Assembly (NCBI RefSeq): GCF_040222815.1
Contig: NZ_JAVKCH010000001.1
Location: 124,001 to 188,000 of the forward strand
DNA: 64,000 nt
Origin: Imperialibacter sp040222815
GTDB lineage: Bacteria > Bacteroidota > Bacteroidia > Cytophagales > Cyclobacteriaceae
Direction: 5' to 3'
The notes beneath the pieces are model-generated. The model saw only the letters and a program-made list of their open reading frames with translations, ran no database searches and was not told the DNA's origin. Of this stretch, positions 37,169-44,946 are shown one piece after another. The position numbers and the translations under genes were made by a program. Numbering within the stretch: the first letter of the stretch is position 1; each line of letters starts with the position of its first letter.

Positions 37169-37258
37169 TTTACTGGCTTAAAAAAAGGGGCTATTTTGGT
37201 GAACCAGGGTGGCTCCTTAACTTGCGTGAAAATTCACACAATTCATTCTCCTTCCTCT

Positions 37259-37510
37259 ATGTTTCACGGCTCAGATTTCCCCACAACACTTGACGAACAG
37301 GTTTTTAATGACTGGCTGGAAGCGGGCCGAAACAGCAAGCTCAGCTACACCTATATGCTGATCATTTGGGACGAGCTGGACTCAAAGTATCTCCCAGTAT
37401 ACGCCGAGGCCAGAGAGAAAATACAGACTTACGAAAGGTACCCCGTTGCCAGCAGCAATGAATCATTGATAGCGGCCTATGATTTGTATTCGGAGTCGAA
37501 AGTGGGGTGA
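37259..37510 (+). CDS. small hypothetical protein (83 aa)
   Basis: From the ATG at 37259 the protein is 83 residues (MFHGSDFPTTLDEQVFNDWLE to SESKVG). It is acidic, with an amphipathic helical pattern (DWLEAGRNSKLSYTYMLIIWDE) and no signal or membrane segment. A longer upstream frame starting at 37196 is less likely. No family was recognised, but the amino-acid composition looks like a real cytoplasmic protein. It lies downstream of the PhoX-like gene by 90 bases and is convergent with the next gene. Confidence 0.6.
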   Translation: MFHGSDFPTTLDEQVFNDWLEAGRNSKLSYTYMLIIWDELDSKYLPVYAEAREKIQTYERYPVASSNESLIAAYDLYSESKVG

Positions 37511-37572
37511 GCTTTACTTTTCAGCGTCAGATAAGGGGGGCCTTAATCCAAGTTGCTCCAGACGCAATTCGC

Positions 37573-39513
37573 TTAACTCCCCCCAATCCTCAGTCTCTTG
37601 TATCGGCCGTTTGCGGCGCTTCTGTAGTCCACAGTAAAGTCCCCTGTCAACCGGGGCGATTCATTTCCTCCGACGTAGCTGTAATCCGTCAAAGATTCCA
37701 TTTGCAAGGGGCCGCTCATTGTAAAAATTTTAATGGAGCCTCCTTCACTTACAACATCATTTACAAAAAACACTATATGGCGCATGTTGGGGAATACGAC
37801 CGCTCGCATGATATAAGCTTCGGTAGAAAAAACTGCACCAGTTTTACTTTCGATAAAAAGCATACCTCCTTGTTCAAAACCGGTAATGCTTACCACCAGA
37901 ATATTATCATTCAAGACGCCATCAAAAGATAGAAATTTCCCTTCTTTATCCGAATAATCTCCACCATCAGTGTCTGAAATGAGCATCCCGTCTAAAACAA
38001 TGGGCTGAAGGCCCGGTAGCCTGACCTCAGTGGCTTCGCCTTTTGATTCTATCATCCACTCGGCTGGAACAGGTGTAAGAAGGTTTGAGAGACTGGTAGT
38101 GTCAAACGGAGAAGGGACAGAGGTTGCGAAGTCTTCCTCACCAATCTCCGTAAGCCCAAAATCAAATTCCAGGCGCCCTGTCAATTCATTCCATACATAT
38201 CGTTCGCTTCCGGTAACGGCAACCTCGAAGTTCTCACAAATAGAACCACTTTCTGTTCCTGTTCGCTCCTCATAAATTTTCTCCACCCACAGTTTATTTC
38301 CGTTTTGCATCAACGCCAGACGCTCAGGAAAGAGATATTGCTCAGACTCGCAATGGTCATTGCCATAGGCAGCTATGTCAATTTTCGTGCTTTTTGTATT
38401 CCCTTCGACAAGAAATAGGAGAAAGTTGTACTCCGCCTCGACCGTACCAGCGTTAAGCAATTCCTGATCTTTTGTGAGAACAAGGCGTCGGTTTTCGTCA
38501 AGCTTCAATTCACCTGCAAACTTTCCATTTAAACTTGCGTTAATAACTCTCCAAACACCTTTGTCAACAAACGCTAGAATAACCTCATCCCGAGCGTTGC
38601 AGCTTGCACTACAAATCATGCTTCGCTGATTGTATACCGCTGAGTTTTTCGAATACTGCAAAAGCTCTATCGCTGTCGAATAGGCTGATTCACTATCCTG
38701 AGATCTTTGTTTGTCGGCTTCATACGAATTCGCCTGAAGTACCGACAGCAGATGAAACGGATCCGGGGATGGGCCAGATGTCACCACAAAAGACCCAATA
38801 TCTTCATTCCAATAATAGCCAGTTCGAAACTCAGCTTGCTCATAGTCGCTACAGCTTTCGCTATCATTTCTATAGCCGCTTTGGCGAGTTACAGACAACA
38901 TAGGTTTTTTTGGATCGCTTTTATCGACAGAAATATTGGCAGAATTGCCAATAACGCCATCGCAAATTCCTGCCTCGTAGCTAACAGTTTCCTTAAAGAC
39001 ACTTTCAAAAGCATAACCATCATTCTTTCTCGAAAAAGTAAACACCGATAGTTCTCCCTGAAAATCTGTCCTGAAATTTCTCACTCCATCCAAAACCAAT
39101 TCGGGAATTGTGTCACCGTTGAAATCAGCTTCGAGGCTTTTAAAGTTTCCACTATAAAGAGATCCCATAAAATTTTCTCTTTTCAGCGCCTCACGAACAT
39201 CAACCAACGCATCGCTCTCGTCCAGGTTGTTGGTTTTTAGTCCCAATACAACCGCATAGTTATGGGTGGCAGAACCGACTGTTTCTGAAAAATTCACAAC
39301 AACAACCCCTTCAGCCTCATTCTTGTAAGCCACCGAAGTAGTCAGATTTACATCTTCAGGGCTATTGTTTTGTTCCAGACTACCTCGCCTCAATTCAGCA
39401 AACCAGGTAGGGAATAATTCTGGCGAATCAACAGGTTGCTTAGCATCCTCTTTGGGTGTACAGCCAATGAGCAACAGACCGTACCAGACAATCATTCTTC
39501 TTGATCGGAACAT
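37573..39513 (-). CDS. hypothetical lipoprotein with FG-GAP/VCBS-like motif
   Basis: 646 residues. Lipobox LLLIGC follows a short signal (MIVWYGLL; either ATG at 39513 or 39495 is possible). EADFNGDTIPELVLDGVRN is an FG-GAP/VCBS-like calcium-binding motif. Repeated beta-rich stretches of similar shape follow, each with Cys pairs (SESCSDYEQAE, SICENFEVAV, MICSASCNARD), suggesting a beta-propeller-like outer-membrane lipoprotein. Function unknown. It stands alone between a small hypothetical gene and a divergent membrane protein. Confidence 0.7.
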   Translation of the reverse strand: MFRSRRMIVWYGLLLIGCTPKEDAKQPVDSPELFPTWFAELRRGSLEQNNSPEDVNLTTSVAYKNEAEGVVVVNFSETVGSATHNYAVVLGLKTNNLDESDALVDVREALKRENFMGSLYSGNFKSLEADFNGDTIPELVLDGVRNFRTDFQGELSVFTFSRKNDGYAFESVFKETVSYEAGICDGVIGNSANISVDKSDPKKPMLSVTRQSGYRNDSESCSDYEQAEFRTGYYWNEDIGSFVVTSGPSPDPFHLLSVLQANSYEADKQRSQDSESAYSTAIELLQYSKNSAVYNQRSMICSASCNARDEVILAFVDKGVWRVINASLNGKFAGELKLDENRRLVLTKDQELLNAGTVEAEYNFLLFLVEGNTKSTKIDIAAYGNDHCESEQYLFPERLALMQNGNKLWVEKIYEERTGTESGSICENFEVAVTGSERYVWNELTGRLEFDFGLTEIGEEDFATSVPSPFDTTSLSNLLTPVPAEWMIESKGEATEVRLPGLQPIVLDGMLISDTDGGDYSDKEGKFLSFDGVLNDNILVVSITGFEQGGMLFIESKTGAVFSTEAYIMRAVVFPNMRHIVFFVNDVVSEGGSIKIFTMSGPLQMESLTDYSYVGGNESPRLTGDFTVDYRSAANGRYKRLRIGGS

Positions 39514-39791
39514 AGCTTTGACGTTACTTAATGGGAACTACTTGAAATTATCGAGCAATAATTAGAAAAATAATCAATTTTCGGAATATTGTAAGCAATG
39601 GGGAATCATTTCCAACTGGTGTTTCGGAAAATGCCAGTTAGCCGTGGCATGTGACGGATGGAAGTGATTGTCTGATTTTAATATGCTCATTAACAATTAA
39701 TTATATGGCTTAAAGTGAAGCTTTGCATTAGTTTCTTACTCAGCTGACAGAACTCATTGCCAGAATCTTGATTAACACTTAACTTTCCCCC

Positions 39792-40289
39792 ATGTCAAGT
39801 TTTAGGATAAGACCCCGGTTCAAGCACCGCATTGAAAACACCCAAAAAGAGGAGCTGGAAGTAACCATCCGTACGGCGCCGGAGCTGGGGAAACAATTCA
39901 CCTGTACTCACTTGCCCGACCACCTGTATATAAGGATTCATCCCAGCGAAAGACATTTTTGGTCTCCGCAATTGCATTTGTCATTTGACCAGGAGGGCAA
40001 CGATGTGATTGTAAGAGGCTTATATGGCCCCAATCCCACCGTTTGGGCTTTTTTCTTTTTCGGGTACGTGGCCACAGGAATCCTTTCACTCTTCGTTGGC
40101 ATATGGGGAGCCAGTCTTTGGAGTTTGGGTAAAGATGCCTCGGTTTTGTGGGGCGTTCCTGTGCTAGCAGCGCTTGCAGTAGGTTTATACCTCTTCAGCC
40201 AGGCTGGTCAAAAGCTTGGTGCTCAGCAGATGTTTGATATTCATCATTTTTATGAGGATATCACTCGGGATAAAGTGATTGTGAGCTAA
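39792..40289 (+). CDS. hypothetical two-helix membrane protein
   Basis: 165 residues. An N-terminal soluble region (residues 1-75, with HIRIHPSERHFWSP-like beta content) is followed by two membrane segments (WAFFFFGYVATGILSLFVGIW and VLWGVPVLAALAVGLYLFSQA) and a short tail GAQQMFDIHHFYEDITRDKV. No family was recognised. The tail is repeated almost exactly in a remnant at 47136-47216, which shows a second copy of this gene once lay nearby. Confidence 0.7.
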   Translation: MSSFRIRPRFKHRIENTQKEELEVTIRTAPELGKQFTCTHLPDHLYIRIHPSERHFWSPQLHLSFDQEGNDVIVRGLYGPNPTVWAFFFFGYVATGILSLFVGIWGASLWSLGKDASVLWGVPVLAALAVGLYLFSQAGQKLGAQQMFDIHHFYEDITRDKVIVS

Positions 40290-40538
40290 ATGCTTTCAAG
40301 TTGGATTTCTTGGAGCATAGCATTCATTGATAGTGAAAAGCTATCCTTTGGTCGGAAGGGCTATCCAAGCCATTTTCAAAAGGACTTACGGCCCGAATAA
40401 AGCAGACATCCTCAAATAGGGACACGCCGCTCAAGAAAGTGTTGATCACCACTCGTCAGCCAATGAAAGAGATTTAAATATTCTCCCTTTCGCTGAAAAG
40501 TCGGCATAAAGTGTTCACTTCGCAGTAGAAATCATGCT

Positions 40539-41300
40539 TTGCACATGAATAGACATGGGAATTTTCCACGGCTTCCCCAGGGGAACCTTGCCACCAATCA
40601 AAAGGGAAGCAGATATAGCCCTCGTAAAGTCCTCATAGCTACGGGAGTGGTAACGGGGGCTTTGTTTATACTGTTCGAAGCGCTAAGTCCAACAGCAAAA
40701 GGCAAAACTGAAGATATGGTGCCCGTTGCGGTGCTTTCAAAAGAAGAAAATAGAGCTGTACACCGATACATAAACGACTATCATCTTGAGGTAGCCAAGG
40801 CAAAAGGGCTTGCAAAGCCATTGGCATCAAAAGCGGAGCATAAAACAGACGCCAAAGCTTTTGGTAGCCGATACAAACTTGTCGAAATAACCGATAACAA
40901 GTACTATGAAATTCCCCACCTAACCAATTCACTGCCTTACCTGCAGCCGCCTGCTGAAGAATTCCTAACTCTTGTTGGGGAAAGGTTTTGCGACCAATTG
41001 GAAGAGTTAGGAATGATCAATTATCGATTTTCGGTTACATCTATCTTGCGAACCATCGAAGATCAAAAGTCGCTCCGCAAAAACAACCTTAATGCTACGG
41101 CCAATAATTCGTCGCATTATTACGGACGAACGTTTGACATTGCCCAAACACGGTTTTTTGAGAGAGGAAATAGCACGCCTGTGTATTCCTACCGCCTGAG
41201 AAATCTATTGTTGCGTGAATTGATCAAGCTGCAGGAGGAAGGCAAGTGTTATGTGCTGCTGGAGAGTCAGACGAAATGCATTCATGTGACTGTCAGGTGA
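40539..41300 (+). CDS. M15-like zinc peptidase (DUF5715 family)
   Basis: 253 residues. One N-terminal membrane segment (VLIATGVVTGALFILFEA) anchors a periplasmic domain with the M15-type motif SSHYYGRTFD (His193, Asp200) and a late His249 in CIHVTVR, the three zinc ligands of D-Ala-D-Ala/L-Ala-D-Glu peptidase folds. SILRTIEDQKSLRKNN is the usual strand before the motif. A role in trimming peptidoglycan peptides is inferred. The second residue choice (ATG at 40539 or 40545) does not alter the domain. Confidence 0.82.
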   Translation: MHMNRHGNFPRLPQGNLATNQKGSRYSPRKVLIATGVVTGALFILFEALSPTAKGKTEDMVPVAVLSKEENRAVHRYINDYHLEVAKAKGLAKPLASKAEHKTDAKAFGSRYKLVEITDNKYYEIPHLTNSLPYLQPPAEEFLTLVGERFCDQLEELGMINYRFSVTSILRTIEDQKSLRKNNLNATANNSSHYYGRTFDIAQTRFFERGNSTPVYSYRLRNLLLRELIKLQEEGKCYVLLESQTKCIHVTVR

Positions 41301-41379
41301 TTGTAAACAATGCCAAAGGTCGAACAAGCGTAGTATATCTAATTGATATTAAGATGATTATCATTTACTTGCTCAAGCG

Positions 41380-42057
41380 ATGAGTCAGCTAAGTGCCAAC
41401 CTTTACCACCTACCCATCAGGCAGCTTTGCAAGCTGGTCAAGCAGCATTTTCCGGCACACGAGTATCATTTCAAAAAACACACTATCGTATTGAAAGATG
41501 CTGACCAGAACCCCTTGGGAAACATTCGGCTGCCGCTTCATTTTTCACTGAACGGGGACCTGTCCATCATCACCGACCAGGCGCAGGTGTTGTACATAAG
41601 CATGGAATCGGGCTATGCCACGATCAGCATGATGCAGGGCGGGGAGAATGTGTATCACACCACGTTTGGGGCCTATATGACCCGCAAGAAGCAGGGATTC
41701 AGCCAGATCAAATACCTGAAAAAGAAAGGCAGATCCCGGGCCGGTTCGAGAGTGAGGTTGGCTGAAACAATTGAGTTTTTTGAAAAGATCAATTTGACTT
41801 TAACGGAGATTTTGGACACCTATACCATCGACCGACTGGCGCTCAACTGCAATACGACCTTGATCCCTTATTTGTATCAATCGAAGGTGAAATGCCCTTT
41901 TGAGAAAAACGACCTCAGGCTCTACAAAATACCGGTGCACATTCCGCAGTCCAATTTCACCCACCTGGAGGCAGCGATCAAAAAACTAAAGGCACCGACC
42001 TTGTTTTACGAGGAGCCAAACAAACGCTTGATGGAGCCTTTGATAGCTGCTGAATAG
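41380..42057 (+). CDS. Vms1/VLRF1-type release-factor-like protein (bacteroidete bVLRF1 group)
   Basis: 225 residues, one domain. The core TTFGAYMTRKKQGFSQIK (residues 94-111) followed by AGSRVRLAE (121-129) matches the RRKQGGSQ...SAGxxLRRYNE pattern of the eRF1-like VLRF1 domain of yeast Vms1/human ANKZF1, which releases peptides from stalled ribosomes. The GxQ Gln is present as GFSQ (Gln109). A C-terminal RLYKIPVHIPQSNF strand ends the fold. In Bacteroidota this domain occurs alone. It is cytoplasmic and likely takes part in ribosome rescue; activity is inferred from motif only. It is convergent with the methyltransferase gene. Confidence 0.75.
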   Translation: MSQLSANLYHLPIRQLCKLVKQHFPAHEYHFKKHTIVLKDADQNPLGNIRLPLHFSLNGDLSIITDQAQVLYISMESGYATISMMQGGENVYHTTFGAYMTRKKQGFSQIKYLKKKGRSRAGSRVRLAETIEFFEKINLTLTEILDTYTIDRLALNCNTTLIPYLYQSKVKCPFEKNDLRLYKIPVHIPQSNFTHLEAAIKKLKAPTLFYEEPNKRLMEPLIAAE

Positions 42058-42093
42058 GCAGGCCTGATATGAACGATAGCATTTCGGTGCATT

Positions 42094-42708
42094 TTAACCC
42101 GCCTGCTCAGCCTTTCTGCATTTGATCAGAAAGAAGGGGAAGCTCTCATTGACTTCGGTTATTTCAAACAACCCGGCCTTGTCAAAGGCTGCGTGAATGG
42201 ATGCTCTGTCGTAAAAATACATTTTCACTCCTTCGAATATTTCATACCTGTCCTTGCTCACAAGCTTGCCTTTTCCATAGGTGTGCGCTTCTTTCGAAAT
42301 GGCAGTAAAAACCATGTAGCCACCTTGTGACAGTTGATTGTAGCAGTCACGAACCAGTTTCTCCCTTTCGCTGGCGTCCAGTAAGTGAATCAGCGCATAG
42401 CAAAATATGCCATCGTACTGATGAGCATCAAACGGCATATCCACCACGGAACCGTGATGGATGGTCATCCCTGAACCGTAATGCTTTTTTGCCAGCACAA
42501 TAGCCGTCTTTGATATTTCAATCCCTGTTACCGCAATTCCGTTGTCTCTGAAAATTTGTGCATTTCTTCCGTAGCCAATGCCAGGAATAAGCATGTTCTT
42601 CACCGATTTCTGTACGAAAAATTCCTTTGTCAACACCGCTGACTTCGATGGCTCAAAGCCCCACATGGCCTGCTTCTCAACAAAGCTCGTTTCCCAAAAC
42701 TCCCCCAT
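42094..42708 (-). CDS. class I SAM-dependent methyltransferase
   Basis: 204 residues. Motif I reads LIPGIGYGRNAQIF, with the acidic ribose-binding residue in TGIEIS; IFCYALIHLLDASEREKLV is the post-motif region. The size and motifs resemble TPMT/tellurite-resistance-type methyltransferases acting on small molecules. It is cytoplasmic and starts 1 base after the small protein gene, as third gene of the operon led by the FAD oxidoreductase. The substrate is unknown; chalcogen or thiol methylation would fit the redox context. Confidence 0.85.
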   Translation of the reverse strand: MGEFWETSFVEKQAMWGFEPSKSAVLTKEFFVQKSVKNMLIPGIGYGRNAQIFRDNGIAVTGIEISKTAIVLAKKHYGSGMTIHHGSVVDMPFDAHQYDGIFCYALIHLLDASEREKLVRDCYNQLSQGGYMVFTAISKEAHTYGKGKLVSKDRYEIFEGVKMYFYDRASIHAAFDKAGLFEITEVNESFPFFLIKCRKAEQAG

Positions 42709-42709
42709 G

Positions 42710-42955
42710 TTATTTGCAAATTTTATCTTCTAACACATCGCACATAAACCCTGCTTCATTTACTGCTACTCTTATGTTTTCTGGCTGAAAGGTAGCCCCT
42801 TCAGCCCGCAAAATGCTGTGACCGCAGGGAAAACCAGCTGCTGAATCAGATAGGTCAATATTGACTCTCAAGGCAGGAAAGCCAGTTTGAAGAGCAGCTA
42901 AAATGCGCTCTGCCTGCATTTCATTCCGAATACTTGTGACAAAAACCTCTACCAT
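42710..42955 (-). CDS. small ferredoxin-fold-like protein
   Basis: 81 residues (MVEVFVTSIRNEMQAERILA to LEDKICK). The pattern of strands and helices resembles heavy-metal-associated (HMA) small proteins, but the metal motif CxxC is missing; it has lone Cys residues in FPCGHS, FMCD and KICK. It lies 16 bases after the oxidoreductase and 1 base before the methyltransferase, so the three are co-transcribed. A carrier or regulatory role is a guess. Confidence 0.65.
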   Translation of the reverse strand: MVEVFVTSIRNEMQAERILAALQTGFPALRVNIDLSDSAAGFPCGHSILRAEGATFQPENIRVAVNEAGFMCDVLEDKICK

Positions 42956-42971
42956 TTTTTTTAGGGCCCAA

Positions 42972-43973
42972 TCAAAATTGTTCGTCGGTCAGCTCCTTGT
43001 TGATCATGGCTCCTGCCACGTTTCCAGTATAAACCGCAGTGGCAACTGACCGCATCATAGAGCTGTTGTCGCCACAGGCAAAAACACCTTCAATGGTCGT
43101 TTTTTGAAAACTATCTACTTTGATATAACCATGCTCTGTCAGCTCACAACCCACCAACGCTGGAATGTGCGAATGTTGGGTGAAGGGAAGGGCTGCGTAA
43201 AGGCCGTCAAAGGCCATCTTGGCGCCGGTGTTAAAGACGATGTTTTTGACCTGCCCGTTATGATGCTCAATTTCCGAAACTTCAGTTTCAACGATCTCTA
43301 TATTGTGCCTCTTGAGTTTTGTGATTTGCCCGGGCTCAAACGCTGCCTTTCCCGATGTGAGGACTGTGAGGTTGTCAGTGAGGTTATTGACCAGCGAGGC
43401 CAGGTGAAAGGCCCTTTCTCCATTGGCCATAATGCCGGTTTTCCGGTTTCGTAATTCGTATCCGTGGCAGTAGGGGCAATGCACCACCGAAATTCCCCAA
43501 CATTCAGCAAAGCCCTTGATGGCAGGCATGCTATCTTGTATCCCGGTGGCAAACACCAGCTTCTTCGCCGTGAATGCCTGGCCTGCTTGCGTGGTGATGG
43601 CAAAACCGGTGGCAGTCTTTTTCCCACTAACGGCAAGGTCATTCAGTAATTGTACCGAGCTGTACTTCAAAACCTGTTCTCTGGCTTTCCCGGCTATTAC
43701 GCCTGGCTTTTCGCCGTCCTGGGTAATGAAGTTATGCGAATGGGGCGTTTGTCGGTTACAAGGCTGCCCGCTGTCGATAATTAATACCTGGCGCAAAGAC
43801 CGCCCGAGTGCCATGGCGGCAGAGAGCCCCGCATAACTGCCCCCAATAATGATTACTTCAAAATGCTTCTGGTCTGTCATTTCATCAAGTTGTGTAAATG
43901 CTGTTGTTGAACGAGGTAATGCCCATGCTGTCAGAGCAAGCCCGCCATGTTTCAATAGGTTTCTCCTAGTCAC
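42972..43973 (-). CDS. FAD-dependent thioredoxin-reductase-like oxidoreductase with Tat-like signal
   Basis: 333 residues from a GTG at 43973 (MTRRNLLKHGG...). This start is preferred because it opens a twin-arginine-like signal and lies just downstream of a promoter. An ATG at 43880 would give the cytoplasmic enzyme alone. The FAD motif IIIGGSYAGLSAA, the redox pair CPYC (Cys166, Cys169) in VHCPYCHGYE and the GVFACGDNSSMMRSVATAV end motif are those of thioredoxin-reductase-like proteins, but the CPYC pair followed by HGYE is the YumC/AhpF-unlike small group found in Bacteroidota. It leads an operon with a small protein and a methyltransferase. Confidence 0.85.
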   Translation of the reverse strand: MTRRNLLKHGGLALTAWALPRSTTAFTQLDEMTDQKHFEVIIIGGSYAGLSAAMALGRSLRQVLIIDSGQPCNRQTPHSHNFITQDGEKPGVIAGKAREQVLKYSSVQLLNDLAVSGKKTATGFAITTQAGQAFTAKKLVFATGIQDSMPAIKGFAECWGISVVHCPYCHGYELRNRKTGIMANGERAFHLASLVNNLTDNLTVLTSGKAAFEPGQITKLKRHNIEIVETEVSEIEHHNGQVKNIVFNTGAKMAFDGLYAALPFTQHSHIPALVGCELTEHGYIKVDSFQKTTIEGVFACGDNSSMMRSVATAVYTGNVAGAMINKELTDEQF

Positions 43974-43991
43974 TTTTTTGTAAGCTGTTTG

Positions 43992-44021
43992 CAAAGCTAG
44001 GCATCACTTCCGTTATTGCAA
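43992..44021 (-). promoter_or_regulatory. promoter of the oxidoreductase operon
   Basis: On the minus strand TTG (44021-44019), 19 bases, then TAGCTTTG (43999-43992) matches the Bacteroidota -33/-7 pattern TTTG-N19-TAnnTTTG. The leader to the GTG start is about 14-19 bases. The -33 box overlaps the first TTGC...GCAA palindrome. Confidence 0.65.
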
Positions 44022-44032
44022 CATAGTCGCAA
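44016..44032. promoter_or_regulatory. candidate Fur-family operator, copy 1
   Basis: TTGCAACATAGTCGCAA has outer TTGC/GCAA arms with inner AC/GT also pairing. It lies over the -33 box of the oxidoreductase promoter and 28 bases before the Fur-type gene start, so binding could repress both genes. Confidence 0.6.
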
Positions 44033-44039
44033 TATTTAA

Positions 44040-44056
44040 TTGCAAATATGTCGCAT
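44040..44056. promoter_or_regulatory. candidate Fur-family operator, copy 2
   Basis: TTGCAAATATGTCGCAT repeats the pattern of copy 1 24 bases further on, 4 bases before the Fur-type start codon. Agreement between two copies (TTGCAA...GTCGCA) makes a chance origin unlikely. Confidence 0.55.
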
Positions 44057-44060
44057 TAGT

Positions 44061-44438
44061 ATGAAAAGAAGAAACACAACATCCAAAGAGGCAGTGCTGT
44101 CGGTATTGACCAATGCAAGAAAAGCAATGAGCCAGGATGCCATTGAAAAGGAAATAGACGTGGATGCCAACAGGGCCACCATTTACAGAATACTCAATCG
44201 CTTTTGCGAAGATGGCATTGCGCACAAAATCGTGGCCGATGACGGTAAGCAGTACTTTGCCGTATGTGTGAAGTGTGACGATAAGGCCAAATTGCCCGAC
44301 AACCACTTTCATTTTCGCTGCACCAACTGCGAAACCATCGAGTGCCTTCCGGCCCTTGTCCACTTTTCAGTGCCCACAGGCTACAAAGTCGGAAGTCTAA
44401 ACTGCGTGCTTATTGGGGTGTGTAGCGATTGTTCTTAG
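44061..44438 (+). CDS. Fur-family metal- or peroxide-responsive regulator
   Basis: 125 residues from the ATG at 44061. The winged helix (MSQDAIEKEIDVDANRATIYRI) is followed by the dimer/metal domain with HFHF (His82, His84) and two CxxC pairs (Cys87/Cys90 and Cys121/Cys124), the usual structural zinc site. Which metal it senses (Fe, Zn or peroxide) cannot be told from sequence. It is divergent from the oxidoreductase operon, with two palindromes between, a classic arrangement for autoregulated Fur-type switches. Confidence 0.9.
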   Translation: MKRRNTTSKEAVLSVLTNARKAMSQDAIEKEIDVDANRATIYRILNRFCEDGIAHKIVADDGKQYFAVCVKCDDKAKLPDNHFHFRCTNCETIECLPALVHFSVPTGYKVGSLNCVLIGVCSDCS

Positions 44439-44491
44439 GTGGTGGTGGTTGCTGATTTGTTCGGTTATTAATATGACTTTTATCGTTGAGT

Positions 44492-44760
44492 ATGGCTGAT
44501 GTACATGAACTAAAAGTTAGAAGCTATAATATGAGAATGACCAGAAGGAGCAGCAGTGGCTGTTTTACGAATATCCTCCCTTGCTGAACCCGCTGGAAGA
44601 CACCTACACGATTTCCTCGGCAAAAAAATACCCAAACATTAAACCCGGACAAGTACCCTGGGAGGCATTTCACTATCACAAAATGGTAGCAGTGTTGACC
44701 GACGTGCATTGGACCATTAAACCCAATGGCAAAATAATGCTGCCAGGTAGCGGGGAGTGA
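44492..44760 (+). pseudogene. small hypothetical gene broken by one frameshift
   Basis: From the ATG at 44492 the frame reads MADVHELKVRSYN and then breaks near 44530. In the next frame (one base back) an uninterrupted, protein-like sequence follows (YENDQKEQQWLFYEYPPLLN, TISSAKKYPNIKPGQVPWEA, HKMVAVLTDVHWTIKPNG) to a TGA at 44758. Joined, they give about 89 residues without any signal or known motif. No slippery site is present, so it is either a one-base deletion in the genome or a sequencing error. No family was recognised. Confidence 0.6.
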
Positions 44761-44886
44761 TGGTTTGAGGCGAATAGGAGCAAGGTGCTTTCGTAACAGC
44801 GAGTTCGTCTATTTAGTCGAGACACTCCATTTTTCATGCAGTAGACACTCTCAATTGCAATAAACCTCTATTTGAAAAAGAAGGAT

Positions 44887-44917
44887 TTTGAATAGTTAGG
44901 AATCCTAACTATATTTG
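44887..44917 (+). promoter_or_regulatory. promoter of the protoglobin operon
   Basis: TTTG (44887-44890), 19 bases, then TATATTTG (44910-44917) is an exact match to the Bacteroidota TTTG-N19-TAnnTTTG promoter. The protoglobin start is 29 bases further. A 21-bp palindrome fills the spacer and runs into the -7 box. Confidence 0.8.
44892..44912. promoter_or_regulatory. palindromic operator, probably of the MarR regulator
   Basis: Arms ATAGTTAGGA and TCCTAACTAT pair perfectly around a single A. The site occupies the space between the -33 and -7 boxes, so a bound protein would block RNA polymerase. MarR-family dimers bind sites of this size, and a MarR gene closes the operon. Confidence 0.75.
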
Positions 44918-44946
44918 AACATTGTTTAACAAAACCCTCCACCACG

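Noticed and set aside
40290..40538. A 36-codon frame starting at 40290
   Set aside because: Too short, no ribosome site and no recognisable pattern; the 249-base gap holds nothing else that I can support.
44525..44535. Programmed ribosomal frameshift in the small gene
   Set aside because: No slippery heptamer or strong downstream structure at AGCTATAATATGAG.
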